Source of the DNA: Photobacterium profundum
GTDB lineage: Bacteria; Pseudomonadota; Gammaproteobacteria; Enterobacterales; Vibrionaceae
Direction of reading: 5' to 3'
Length of the DNA stretch: 64,000 bases
Assembly: GCF_003026285.1 (NCBI RefSeq)
Contig: NZ_PYOD01000020.1
Location: 1 to 64,000, forward strand
Shown: in pieces, positions 1 through 8,212 of the stretch
Layout of the letters: each line of letters opens with the position of its first letter
Position numbering within the stretch: position 1 is the stretch's first letter
Translations under genes and position numbers: made by a program
The notes under the pieces: model-generated
The model's database searches: none
What the model saw: the letters and a program-made list of their open reading frames with translations, nothing else
Told to the model about the DNA's origin: nothing

Positions 1-10
1 CAAATCCCGT

Positions 11-95
11 GGAGGGATTCCCGAGTGGCCAAAGGGATCAGATTGTAAATCTGACGGCTCTGCCTTCGAAGGTTCGAATCCTTCTCCCTCCACCA
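11..95 (+). tRNA. tRNA-Tyr (GUA), copy 1
   Basis: This is an 85-nt class II tRNA with anticodon GTA inside the loop context gattgtaaatc, a long variable arm, the T-arm core GGTTCGAATCC and an encoded 3' CCA. It reads tyrosine codons. It is the first of three tandem copies spaced exactly 185 bp apart. The promoter must lie before the window start. Confidence 0.97.
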
Positions 96-195
96 TCATT
101 TTGAAAATGGTTTCGCAATCTTATGTCACGAGGTTGAACAACGAAACGGCTTTCATTGCAAGACAGCTTATTGATTAATAATAAGCAAATCCCGT

Positions 196-280
196 GGAGG
201 GATTCCCGAGTGGCCAAAGGGATCAGATTGTAAATCTGACGGCTCTGCCTTCGAAGGTTCGAATCCTTCTCCCTCCACCA
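196..280 (+). tRNA. tRNA-Tyr (GUA), copy 2
   Basis: The sequence is identical to copy 1 over all 85 nt, with anticodon GTA and encoded CCA. It is separated from copy 1 by a 100-nt spacer that is itself repeated almost perfectly after this copy, so the three genes are probably one transcript that is processed. Confidence 0.97.
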
Positions 281-380
281 TCATTTTGAAAATGGTTTCG
301 CAATCTTATGTCTCGAGGTTGAACAACGAAGCGGCTTTCACTGCAAGACAGCTTATTGATTAACAATAAGCAAATCCCGT

Positions 381-465
381 GGAGGGATTCCCGAGTGGCC
401 AAAGGGATCAGATTGTAAATCTGACGGCTCCGCCTTCGAAGGTTCGAATCCTTCTCCCTCCACCA
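381..465 (+). tRNA. tRNA-Tyr (GUA), copy 3
   Basis: This third 85-nt copy differs from the other two by a single T to C change at position 431, in the loop of the long variable arm, so folding and decoding should be unaffected. A Rho-independent terminator follows directly. Confidence 0.97.
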
Positions 466-471
466 TCATTC

Positions 472-502
472 AAGCCAGTTGCATAAGCAGCTGGCTTTTT
501 TT
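472..502 (+). terminator. Terminator of the tRNA-Tyr array
   Basis: An 11-bp stem (AAGCCAGTTGC with GCAGCTGGCTT, one G-U pair) and a four-base loop are followed by a run of seven T. It sits 6 nt after the last tRNA. Confidence 0.9.
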
Positions 503-610
503 GTGCAAATTTATCACTTTTTTAGTCTTTTTTAGATATGCTGCTCAAAAAAACGGCTAAGATGAAAGATATATAAATACAATTAAGTGCATATTACACA
601 AAGGACGTGT

Positions 611-2335
611 ATGCCCGAACGAATGAAGCGCTTACCAACGATTGATTGGTCAAAACTAAAAATACTGATTGTTGACGATCAGCGTACTGCTGCGGTTCTA
701 TTAAAAAGCTTATTGAAAAATATTGGCATACATACCAGCAATATCGATATGGCATTCAGTTATGAGGAAGCCATTCGTTACTGCCAAAACAATCACTACC
801 AACTTCTACTGACAGATTATCACTTAAACAGAGCCCTCAATGGTAATGAACTTACGACGTTACTGCGCCAAAAGAAACTCTTATCTTCACACTGCGGTAT
901 TCTCATTCTCTCTGGCGATCATTCTAGAGAAGTCATTTTAACCACACTCAGTATCGAACCAGACAGCTTTCTTTCTAAACCTATTTCGATCGTCGGTCTA
1001 AAACGAAAACTTGAAGAAATCTGTAATGATTGCGCTCAACGTAAGCCTATTTACACAGCACTTGAAAACAATGATATTACACTCGCCATTAGTATTGCCA
1101 AGCAACAGCTGAGTGAATATGGTCATCATCATAAAATTGAAGGGTTATTACTCGATCTTCTAATAGAACAGAAGGATTGGGAACAAGTTAAGCGACTGAC
1201 AACCTTGTTGATAACACAAAATCCAACCCACAAGATCAGCCTCATTGATGCGCGAGTTAGTCATCATGAAGGGGATATCAATACTGCAATTCATAAGCTA
1301 CAACAATTGGTCACGCGATCTCCACTCTATGTCGATGCCTATGATTTTCTTTCATTATACCAAGAAGAAAACGAGCAATATCACGATGCACTTAACAGCG
1401 CTAAGCAAGCCTTAAACTATACACCTAGCGTGACTCACCGCGTCTTGCAAGTTGCTCAACTCGCAGCGAACCTAAATGACTCAGATAACTTGATAAAAGC
1501 GGGAAAAATACTAGCATCTCATTTACCCATTATTGATGTTTCTTGGGTAACACGTTTTGCTGAGTTTACCGCCATTTTTGAACAACTGTACTTTGCTCAA
1601 ACCTCACAACATCTACAACGGCAACTCATTCAACAGCTCAAAGGTATTCATCAGCTGGCTATCAAGCGATTATTACCCATACAACAACCTTTTCTAACGC
1701 TCTATGGTCAGATAACACTGGCACGTTTTTCGTTAGCTGACGATCAACCTTTAAAAGCTAAGCGTCGACTTATGGTTGGCTTATCAGCACATTTTGACGC
1801 TATCACAAAACTGCCTTCCGTAATTTTAATCGAAATATTACCAGCATTATTTCATCTGGGTGAGGCACAGCTGATTTTTGATATTTACCAAGTGTTTAAA
1901 CAACGTGATCGTATTGATGGACATAGCCAAAACCGACTCGCAGAGCTCAAGCAAAATACCACGTCGATTAATAGTATCCACGCCTTAATGATTGACTTAA
2001 AAGAAGCCAAAATGCGATTAGAACAAGAGCACATTGCGGATCTTGTGACTTTGCAGCATTACAATGACATCATCAGTCGCTACCCACTCTGCAGTGAAGC
2101 TCACCTTGGGCGCCTACAAAGCCTTTATCAATTAGACCTTTATGATCAAGACAAGATCAAAGAAAGTATAAAGGCGATTAATATGATGCCACTACCTAGT
2201 GCACTTGAAGAATGGCGAAACAAAATATTTCAATGCTTATTGATAAAGATGACAAAAACGCAACATAACATCACCATTGATCCTTACCTGCGTCGTTACC
2301 ACAGTAAAAATACCATCACCACTTTTATCTCTTGA
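611..2335 (+). CDS. Response regulator with N-terminal receiver and C-terminal TPR-like region
   Basis: The protein has 574 residues from an ATG preceded by AAGGA with a 5-nt gap; an in-frame GTG 24 nt upstream lacks this site. Residues about 16-135 form a CheY-like receiver with the acidic pair D22-D23, the likely phospho-acceptor D69 (LLTDY) and the conserved lysine K123 (LSKP). The rest is helical and TPR-like, with repeats such as the segment around residues 225-270. There is no DNA-binding or enzymatic output domain, so output is probably through protein-protein contacts. No kinase is adjacent. Receiver-TPR proteins of this layout occur in Vibrionaceae, but the target of this one is unknown to me. 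Confidence 0.85.
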   Translation: MPERMKRLPTIDWSKLKILIVDDQRTAAVLLKSLLKNIGIHTSNIDMAFSYEEAIRYCQNNHYQLLLTDYHLNRALNGNELTTLLRQKKLLSSHCGILILSGDHSREVILTTLSIEPDSFLSKPISIVGLKRKLEEICNDCAQRKPIYTALENNDITLAISIAKQQLSEYGHHHKIEGLLLDLLIEQKDWEQVKRLTTLLITQNPTHKISLIDARVSHHEGDINTAIHKLQQLVTRSPLYVDAYDFLSLYQEENEQYHDALNSAKQALNYTPSVTHRVLQVAQLAANLNDSDNLIKAGKILASHLPIIDVSWVTRFAEFTAIFEQLYFAQTSQHLQRQLIQQLKGIHQLAIKRLLPIQQPFLTLYGQITLARFSLADDQPLKAKRRLMVGLSAHFDAITKLPSVILIEILPALFHLGEAQLIFDIYQVFKQRDRIDGHSQNRLAELKQNTTSINSIHALMIDLKEAKMRLEQEHIADLVTLQHYNDIISRYPLCSEAHLGRLQSLYQLDLYDQDKIKESIKAINMMPLPSALEEWRNKIFQCLLIKMTKTQHNITIDPYLRRYHSKNTITTFIS

Positions 2336-2381
2336 TCTGTAAGCTTACACTTATGCAAAGAATAAGCTCACTATATTCATA

Positions 2382-3344
2382 TTAAACATTATCCCTACCA
2401 TGAGGCGTAATAAGATCGAGTGCAGGCCCCATAGGGACAATACCCGTTGGGTTAATCATGGTATGACTAAAATAATAATGTCGTTTAATATGATAAAAAT
2501 CGACGGTTTCAGCAATCTTAGGGAATTGGTATAACTCCTTCATATAACCTTGGATATGAGGGTAATCCGCAATACGCTTTAGGTTACATTTAAAATGACC
2601 AACATAAACAGCGTCAAAACGGATTAAGGTCGTAAATAAGCGCCAATCGGCTTCGGTTAATAGCTCTCCGGCTAAATAACGATTTGTCGCTAAATGTACA
2701 TCTACTGTCTCGAGTGCTGAAAAAAGCTCAGAAAAAGCAGCATCATACGCTTCTTGCGTGGTAGCAAACCCACAACGGTATACCCCATTATTAATGGCAG
2801 GGTAAATATAATCATTCCATTGTTCAATAACAGGATGCAGATCTTGCGGGTAATAATCATCATGGTTACCCGTTAAATCATTAAATGCAGTATTAAACAT
2901 GCGGATAATTTCGGATGATTCATTGCTCACAATTGTTTGTGTCTGCTTATCCCATAGTACAGGCACAGTCACACGCCCCGAGTAATCCGCTTTTGCTTGG
3001 GTATATACCTGGTGCATGAAATTGAAACCATAGAGCGGTTCAGGTTCATCAAATACCCAACCTTTTTCTAACATGTCTGCGCTAACAACCGTCACATCAA
3101 TATGAGAGGTTAATTCTTTTAGCTGACGGAAGATAAGCGTGCGATGTGCCCAAGGGCAAGCCAAAGATACATACAAATGGTAGCGTCCTGATTCAGCCTT
3201 AAAACCTTGTTGACCATCAGGGCCAGTCTCACCATTTGGCGTTAACCAGTGACGAAACCCCGCATCTTCACGAACAAATTTACCATCGCTTGTATCTGTG
3301 TCGTACCACACATCGTGCCATATACCTTTAACTAATTTGCCCAT
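2382..3344 (-). CDS. yqjG: Glutathionyl-hydroquinone reductase (YqjG/ECM4 family)
   Basis: The protein is 320 residues, close to the 328 of E. coli YqjG. It is an Xi-class glutathione transferase that reduces glutathionyl-hydroquinones in the cytoplasm. The N-terminal thioredoxin-like half carries the motif LACPWAHRTL with the catalytic cysteine near residue 63, and the C-terminal half is the helical GST domain with the YPHIQGYMKELY segment. I place the start at the ATG of MGKLVKG because GAGGAA precedes it by 5 nt; an in-frame start 27 nt further upstream is not supported by a ribosome site. It is transcribed alone and converges on the receiver/TPR gene. Confidence 0.92.
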   Translation of the reverse strand: MGKLVKGIWHDVWYDTDTSDGKFVREDAGFRHWLTPNGETGPDGQQGFKAESGRYHLYVSLACPWAHRTLIFRQLKELTSHIDVTVVSADMLEKGWVFDEPEPLYGFNFMHQVYTQAKADYSGRVTVPVLWDKQTQTIVSNESSEIIRMFNTAFNDLTGNHDDYYPQDLHPVIEQWNDYIYPAINNGVYRCGFATTQEAYDAAFSELFSALETVDVHLATNRYLAGELLTEADWRLFTTLIRFDAVYVGHFKCNLKRIADYPHIQGYMKELYQFPKIAETVDFYHIKRHYYFSHTMINPTGIVPMGPALDLITPHGRDNV

Positions 3345-3624
3345 GTTGGTTTCCTCACTCATCACAATCAAACATTGGGTGCCGTAATACAGCGCCTTAC
3401 CTTTAATCGATTATAGGCAGAAACGAATATAAAGTCGGTGGGGAGAAATTGGTAGTGATCATCAGTTTATTTGAACAACTACAGAGACATATAATAAAGA
3501 GAAAACCAATCAAATAAGCACTGGTAGATCCTGCTGAATGTAAGGTTAAGTTTTCACCATTCTACTGTATGCTTATTACATTCAAACGGTGTTCAATACT
3601 CATATAAAAAAGAAAGGTAAAGTC

Positions 3625-4128
3625 ATGTCTCAAGTTACATTCCAAGGTAACCCTGTTAGCGTTTCTGGTACTTTTGCTCAAAAAGGCACTACCGCTCCTG
3701 CATTTACATTATGCGGTGCAGATCTTTCTGATGTGCAACTGAAAGATTTTGCAGGTAAGAACGTTGTTTTAAATATCTTCCCAAGCATTGATACACCAGT
3801 ATGTGCAACAAGCGTTCGTGCATTCAATGAAAAAGCAGCATCAACAGAAAATACCGTTGTATTATGTATTTCTGCAGATTTACCTTTTGCAACTGGTCGC
3901 TTCTGCGAAGTAGAAGGTATTGAAGGTGTTAAAACGGCATCTTTCTTCCGTTCACCAGAGTTCACTGAAGCTTATGGTGTTAACTTAAACGAAGGAGCAC
4001 TACGTGGTTTAGCTACACGTGCCGTTGTTTGTGTAAACGAAGAAGGTCTTGTTACTTACAGTGAATTAGTCTCTGAAATCACTGAAGAACCTAACTACGA
4101 TGCTGCGCTAGCCGCACTTAACGCATAA
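3625..4128 (+). CDS. tpx: Thiol peroxidase Tpx
   Basis: This is a 167-residue atypical 2-Cys peroxiredoxin that reduces lipid and hydrogen peroxides with thioredoxin. The peroxidatic cysteine is C60 in [12 protein letters not shown] and the resolving cysteine is C94 in [11 protein letters not shown], matching C61 and C95 of E. coli Tpx. The start is the ATG of [11 protein letters not shown], with AAAGGTAA just upstream; a longer in-frame reading from 3589 lacks homology. It is a single gene ended by a bidirectional hairpin shared with the opposing small gene. Confidence 0.96.
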   Translation: MSQVTFQGNPVSVSGTFAQKGTTAPAFTLCGADLSDVQLKDFAGKNVVLNIFPSIDTPVCATSVRAFNEKAASTENTVVLCISADLPFATGRFCEVEGIEGVKTASFFRSPEFTEAYGVNLNEGALRGLATRAVVCVNEEGLVTYSELVSEITEEPNYDAALAALNA

Positions 4129-4196
4129 AACCAAGTTAGAGAATGAATACAGACTTATCGTCAATCAATGATAAATAAGCTCTTGCTAACAATAAT

Positions 4197-4222
4197 AAAT
4201 AGCCTTTTTATAAAGGCTATTT
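4197..4222. terminator. Bidirectional terminator between tpx and a small gene
   Basis: A perfect 11-bp inverted repeat (AAATAGCCTTT and AAAGGCTATTT) with a 4-nt loop lies between two convergent genes. Confidence 0.75.
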
Positions 4223-4233
4223 AGTCACAATAA

Positions 4234-4425
4234 CTATTCACCATCTCCGCAGTCATCCGCATCAGCACCTTTTGCATACTTTTTATTTCGTTCAGCAATC
4301 AGCGCTTTATTTTCTTCATCTAGCTTTTTCTTTTGCTCATCAATATCAGGGGTGATATCTGATGAAAAAATACTTTTTAACCATCCAAACATATTATTCT
4401 CATTGTTATAATCATATAAACTCAT
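4234..4425 (-). CDS. Small charged hypothetical protein
   Basis: The reading frame encodes 63 residues, or 52 if translation starts at the internal Met12 (MFGWLKSIFS). Neither start has a strong ribosome site. The N-terminal part is amphipathic (FGWLKSIFSS), the middle is a lysine/glutamate helix (DEQKKKLDEENKALIAERNKK) and the end is acidic with one cysteine (DADDCGDGE). I do not recognise a family. It shares a bidirectional terminator with tpx, which supports it being expressed. Confidence 0.5.
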   Translation of the reverse strand: MSLYDYNNENNMFGWLKSIFSSDITPDIDEQKKKLDEENKALIAERNKKYAKGADADDCGDGE

Positions 4426-4778
4426 ACTGCATCAGTCTATCGCCACCAGCATTACTCATTTCTTTTGTCACTAAATACCATAAAGACAATTACCAACAAG
4501 GGTAAGATGAACGATAACAATTAAATGTTAATTAATCCGCTTTCGCATTACCAAGATAAGGCACTAACTTTTATCTCTTTTTATTTTTAATTACATACTC
4601 TTGCTAAAATCATAATCTTTCATCATAAAAAAGAGCTGAAATAGAAATAGCTCGCAATCATAAGCCAGCACACCAGCCTTCTTTCAGTAAAACACTCGCC
4701 TACTCGCAATATGTATTATTTGTTTATCCTATCCGCTCATGAAGCCGTCACATTGTTTCTTTTATTTGGACAAACATC
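4426..4778. other. Intergenic, no gene seen
   Basis: The stretch is AT-rich and holds the outward promoters for the small protein gene and the nuclease-like gene. TGTTAATTAA at 4526-4535 resembles the ArcA consensus core, but single matches in AT-rich DNA are weak evidence. No small ORF with a ribosome site was found. Confidence 0.4.
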
Positions 4779-5741
4779 ATGCGATGGCGACTCCCGTTTT
4801 TTTTGATCTGTACTTGGGCTTTGGTGAACGGCAGCTTTGCCAAACCAAACGTTCCTCCCTTAACCACTACACTGACCGTTGCCAGTTGGAATCTGCAGTG
4901 GCTCGCATCTGATCCCATTATTATCATCCCCCCTCCACCCCAGCGCACCCGTGCTGATTATCAGCAACTGGCACACATAGCGACCCAGTTAGATACTGAT
5001 ATTTTGGCCTTCCAAGAAGTCGCGGATCGTCAAGCCATCGAAAAAGTATTAACGAATGACGAATATGTCTTTGAATTCTCCCGTCGACAACAAGAAAGCC
5101 AACACAATAACAAGCGTCACACGAAACCATGGCCTCAATTTGTCGGATTTGCTATTCGAAAAGGGATCTCATACGTGCGTAATGCAGATTTACATCAGTT
5201 GGATCTGAGGGGAAATAAGAGCTTGCGCTATGGGGTTGATATTACATTACTGAACGACGGAAAAGCGGCGCTGAGGTTACTGACTGTCCATTTGAAAAGT
5301 GGTTGCTATAGCCAACAACAAAGCACCAAAAATAGGGCTTGTCGTCAGCTCAACCGACAATTTGAAGTACTGGAGCAATGGGTAGACCGCCGAGCGGCTG
5401 AGCCTCTACCTTTTATGATCTTGGGGGATTTCAATCGACGGCTCACACTGCATAATGACCAAATGTGGCAACAGCTGGATGACGGACGCCCTACTGGATT
5501 ATCACTCTATGCCGCAACCGAAGGTCAAAAGAGTCAATGTCGTATAAGAATTCATAGCAAACATAAAAAACACAGAAAGATCCGTCACTACCCTAATTTT
5601 ATTGATCACATCGTGCTTGATGAACGAGCCAAACAGAAAATGGTCAACAACAGCTTTCGCGAACTCACCTCTGACGTAGAGGTGGTCAAAGCATTCAACC
5701 TAAGTGATCATTGTCCGATTACACTATCATTGAGCCTATAA
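4779..5741 (+). CDS. Secreted endonuclease/exonuclease/phosphatase-family protein
   Basis: The protein has 320 residues with an N-terminal signal peptide (MRWRLPFFLICTWALVNGSFA, cleavage near residue 22), so it is probably periplasmic or secreted. The mature part has the hallmarks of the DNase I-like fold: an early ASWNLQW strand with the catalytic-site Asn, FQEVAD with the metal-binding Glu, LTVHLKSG, ILGDFNRR with the Asp/Asn pair, DHIVLD, and the terminal SDHCPI with the catalytic His. The substrate could be DNA, RNA or a phosphoester; the family is too broad to decide. Four cysteines lie in the central and C-terminal parts, which fits export. It is a single gene. Confidence 0.82.
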   Translation: MRWRLPFFLICTWALVNGSFAKPNVPPLTTTLTVASWNLQWLASDPIIIIPPPPQRTRADYQQLAHIATQLDTDILAFQEVADRQAIEKVLTNDEYVFEFSRRQQESQHNNKRHTKPWPQFVGFAIRKGISYVRNADLHQLDLRGNKSLRYGVDITLLNDGKAALRLLTVHLKSGCYSQQQSTKNRACRQLNRQFEVLEQWVDRRAAEPLPFMILGDFNRRLTLHNDQMWQQLDDGRPTGLSLYAATEGQKSQCRIRIHSKHKKHRKIRHYPNFIDHIVLDERAKQKMVNNSFRELTSDVEVVKAFNLSDHCPITLSLSL

Positions 5742-5801
5742 TATTCACCTCTCATTTTTCACAACAACGATATTGCCTTTGTATCAGTAAATATACGCAT
5801 A

Positions 5802-5830
5802 AAAAAAGCCGCCCATATATGGACGGCTTA
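5802..5830 (-). terminator. Terminator of the BCCT transporter gene
   Basis: The inverted repeat AGCCGCCCATATATGGACGGCT is followed on the minus strand by a run of seven T. It lies about 25 nt past the stop codon of the transporter gene. Confidence 0.85.
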
Positions 5831-5854
5831 CAATTATTCTACGTACTGCCAAGA

Positions 5855-7768
5855 TTATGCTTGTGCTTCCACTTCCATTTCTTGACGATCGCGCATTAGT
5901 TCATCAAATACCTTACGCGCTTCTTGCGCTTGTTCAGAGGCTTGCAGCTTGTGCTCTTTAGCTGCCATCGCTTCATTGGTAAGACGCTTAATTTCATCCA
6001 GTTGTTCTTGAGGTGCATCGCCTAATTCCATACCAGATTCGCCCTTTGACAGAGCCGTGGCACGGATTTCTTTCTTCAATATCCATATTGCGTTAAGTTT
6101 TTCACGCTCTTCTTCTGCAGCTGAAATAGCTTCATCTTTCAAGCGTTCAAATTGCGCCATCGCCATGCCTTCTTTTGACCATGGATCTACATCTGGAAGA
6201 TCTTCAATATTGATTACTGGATCGCTATATCCTTCCTGATGAGCCAAATCGAGCGTTGCAGCTTTCACTCCTGAAATCATCAACATAACAGCAATAACGA
6301 GCAATGGTAGACCACCAACAATTGCAGCGGTTTGCAACGTTGCCAGATCGCCCATGAACATCAGTACTGAAGGCATGAATGACAGTGTGAATGCCCAGAA
6401 CAAACGGTTCCAGCGCATCGGATCTTCAGTCACGTTATTTTGTACAACAGAAGCCAAAATAAACGAGATAGAATCAAACGTTGTCGCCGTAAAGATAATA
6501 CACAAGAGAGTGAACACTGCGATAACCATGGTGCTCATCGGCAACTGCTCAAGAATCGAGAAGATAGCGCGTGTAGGTCCATCCACGTTCAAGATACTAA
6601 CAACATCCAGCTGACCTGAGAGTTGTAAAGACAAACCATAGTTGCCCAGGATCATGAAGTAGAGCGCACAGCCCGATGAACCAAAGAAAATTGCGCCTGA
6701 CACCATTTGCTTAATCGTACGACCGCGAGAAATACGCGCAACGAACAAGCCCATACTTGGTGCGAATACCAGCCACCACGCCCAGTAAAAAATGGTCCAA
6801 TCTTGAGGGAAGTGCGTATCTTCAAACGTGCCGTAGCCACCAAACGGTTCTGCCCATGTCGCCATTACGAAAAAATTAGACAGCATGCGTCCGATAGAAT
6901 CTAAGCCCGTTTCTAACATAAAGAGCGTAGGACCAGCACACAAGACGAAAGCCAGCAACCCAAGTGCACCCCAGAAGTTAATGTTACTGAGAACTTTGAT
7001 GCCTTCATCCATACCTTTGTAAGAAGAGTAAGCAAACAGTGCCGTACAAAGCAGCAATACACCAATCTGTGTAGTTGTGGTTGATGGAATGCCAAAGAGG
7101 TAGCTTATTCCTTCGTTAATCAAAGGTGCAGCAAGACCAAGTGTTGTCGCAGCTCCGCCAAGTAGGCCGAAAATGAAAAGTATATCAATGAACTTGCCAA
7201 GTTTACCGTGACTGCGTGATTCACCGATAATTGGCATTAGCGCCGCCGATACTTTCAATACTGGCTGCTTTCTTACGTAGAAAAAGTATGCAATAGGGAT
7301 CGCTGGAATCATATAAATTGACCATGCGATTGGACCCCAGTGGAAAATACCATAAGTGGCAGCCCATCGAACGGCTTCTTCACTGCCTGATTCTAACTGA
7401 AATGGCGGACTCTGATAGTAGTAAGCCCACTCAATGGTTCCCCAATACAATATACTGGCACCGATCCCCCCGCAGAATAACATTGCAGCCCAAGATGCCG
7501 TGGCAAATTCAGGTTTTTCGTCAGCATCGCCCAGTTTGATTTGGCCAATATCACTGAACACGATATATATCATGAAAAAGAAAGCTGCGATGCCTAATGC
7601 AAGGTAGAGAAAACCGAGTTTATCGGTCATAAAAGTTTTAGCAATCGCAAGCCATTCAGCCCCTTGCACTGGAAACAGTAACAATGGCACTACAACCGAG
7701 ATCAATAAGCCTAACGCACCAAAAAAGGTGGGTTTATCGATCAATTCAAAATGTTTTTTATCTATCAT
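5855..7768 (-). CDS. BCCT-family glycine betaine/choline/carnitine-type transporter
   Basis: This 637-residue inner-membrane carrier has about 12 transmembrane segments. The family signature is clear: the aromatic-rich segment GGIGASILYWGTIEWAYYY near residues 97-115 and WWLVFAPSMGLFVARISRGRTI near 330-350. BCCT carriers take up compatible solutes such as betaine, choline, carnitine or DMSP with Na+ or H+. After the last membrane segment there is a charged tail of about 110 residues (roughly 525-637) predicted to be coiled coil, which in osmosensing members such as BetP takes part in regulation. AGGAG precedes the ATG by 5 nt. The exact substrate cannot be told from sequence. A perfect 19-bp palindrome lies 82 bp upstream and may be an operator. 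Confidence 0.93.
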   Translation of the reverse strand: MIDKKHFELIDKPTFFGALGLLISVVVPLLLFPVQGAEWLAIAKTFMTDKLGFLYLALGIAAFFFMIYIVFSDIGQIKLGDADEKPEFATASWAAMLFCGGIGASILYWGTIEWAYYYQSPPFQLESGSEEAVRWAATYGIFHWGPIAWSIYMIPAIPIAYFFYVRKQPVLKVSAALMPIIGESRSHGKLGKFIDILFIFGLLGGAATTLGLAAPLINEGISYLFGIPSTTTTQIGVLLLCTALFAYSSYKGMDEGIKVLSNINFWGALGLLAFVLCAGPTLFMLETGLDSIGRMLSNFFVMATWAEPFGGYGTFEDTHFPQDWTIFYWAWWLVFAPSMGLFVARISRGRTIKQMVSGAIFFGSSGCALYFMILGNYGLSLQLSGQLDVVSILNVDGPTRAIFSILEQLPMSTMVIAVFTLLCIIFTATTFDSISFILASVVQNNVTEDPMRWNRLFWAFTLSFMPSVLMFMGDLATLQTAAIVGGLPLLVIAVMLMISGVKAATLDLAHQEGYSDPVINIEDLPDVDPWSKEGMAMAQFERLKDEAISAAEEEREKLNAIWILKKEIRATALSKGESGMELGDAPQEQLDEIKRLTNEAMAAKEHKLQASEQAQEARKVFDELMRDRQEMEVEAQA

Positions 7769-7849
7769 GCTTGCTCCTTAATCATGAAAAATTCCATGCA
7801 TAAACTGGCTGATAGTCACGTATAAATAGGGTTGTCATCAAATCCATCT

Positions 7850-7868
7850 TTTCATCGTGACGATGAAA
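7850..7868. promoter_or_regulatory. Perfect 19-bp palindrome, candidate operator
   Basis: TTTCATCGTGACGATGAAA is a 9-1-9 perfect inverted repeat in the divergent region between the BCCT gene and the lysine riboswitch. The size and symmetry fit a dimeric repressor site. I cannot assign the regulator. Confidence 0.55.
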
Positions 7869-7913
7869 TCAGTAGGTTGTTGCGTAATATCAATAAATAT
7901 CACTATTTAACAC

Positions 7914-7941
7914 TTGCTCCGTGATGGCTTATTGATAATAT
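7914..7941 (+). promoter_or_regulatory. Candidate sigma-70 promoter for the riboswitch transcript
   Basis: TTGCTC (7914-7919) and TAATAT (7936-7941) are separated by 16 nt, giving a predicted start near 7948, about 15 nt before the riboswitch. Confidence 0.45.
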
Positions 7942-7963
7942 AGTCCGCGCAAACCCTTAATCA

Positions 7964-8135
7964 GTAGAGGTGCGCTGCCTATAAGTAACCGTGCGGAGGA
8001 TGATACCGACGATGCCGGAGAAAGGAGTCAGTGCCGAAGTAACTGTTGTTATCACACTCAGTTGCTGGGTCTGCGTCGAATAGTCGCAGGACTGCCATAG
8101 TTTTTTTTCCTATGGAGCGCTACCTGAAGGGGTAA
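7964..8135 (+). ncRNA. Lysine riboswitch (L box)
   Basis: The conserved core is readable in order: AGAGGTGCGC, the AGTAAC and GGAGGA loop-E region at about 7983-8000, GCCGGAGAAAGG, GTGCCGAAGTAACTG, and the closing GGAGCGCTACCTGAAGGGG. The first and last elements pair (AGGTGCGCT with AGCGCTACCT) as helix P1. It matches the aptamer of E. coli lysC closely. Lysine binding normally switches off the downstream gene, which here is an NhaC-family transporter already proposed in the literature as a lysine transporter (LysW) on this kind of evidence. Confidence 0.93.
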
Positions 8136-8175
8136 CAAGTCACTTTTTCAGACGTCTTCGTTACACCTCTTTTTG
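8128..8175 (+). terminator. Candidate riboswitch terminator hairpin
   Basis: AGGGGTAAC (8128-8136) pairs with GTTACACCT (8160-8168) with one mismatch, followed by CTTTTT. It sits directly after the P1 helix, where a lysine-dependent terminator would be expected. Confidence 0.55.
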
Positions 8176-8178
8176 GTA

Positions 8179-8212
8179 GATCTCCACCTTTTGTTATAGG
8201 TGTACAGAGATC
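8179..8212 (+). promoter_or_regulatory. Hairpin that buries the ribosome site of the lysine transporter
   Basis: GATCTC-CACCT (8179-8189) pairs with AGGTG (8198-8202) and GAGATC (8207-8212) around a 4-nt bulge. AGGTG is the only Shine-Dalgarno-like sequence before the ATG at 8213, and the helix ends exactly at the start codon. The terminator's 3' arm (ACACCT, 8163-8168) could pair with the same AGGTGT. Confidence 0.5.

Larger units (their letters stand above)
1..465 (+). repeat. 185-bp tandem repeat carrying tRNA-Tyr
   Basis: Units begin at 1, 186 and 371 with the same ten bases (caaatcccgt) before each tRNA. The two 100-nt spacers differ at only a few positions, which points to recent duplication or ongoing gene conversion. 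Confidence 0.9.

Noticed and set aside
1-465. Regular repeats that could suggest a CRISPR array
   Set aside because: The repeat unit is a tRNA gene with a conserved spacer, and CRISPR spacers would differ.
3678-3965. Open frame of 95 codons on the minus strand within tpx
   Set aside because: It is fully inside tpx in the opposite strand and has no ribosome site or recognisable domain.
4526-4535. TGTTAATTAA as an ArcA box
   Set aside because: A single short match in AT-rich DNA; no second repeat at the expected spacing and no aerobic/anaerobic gene nearby.
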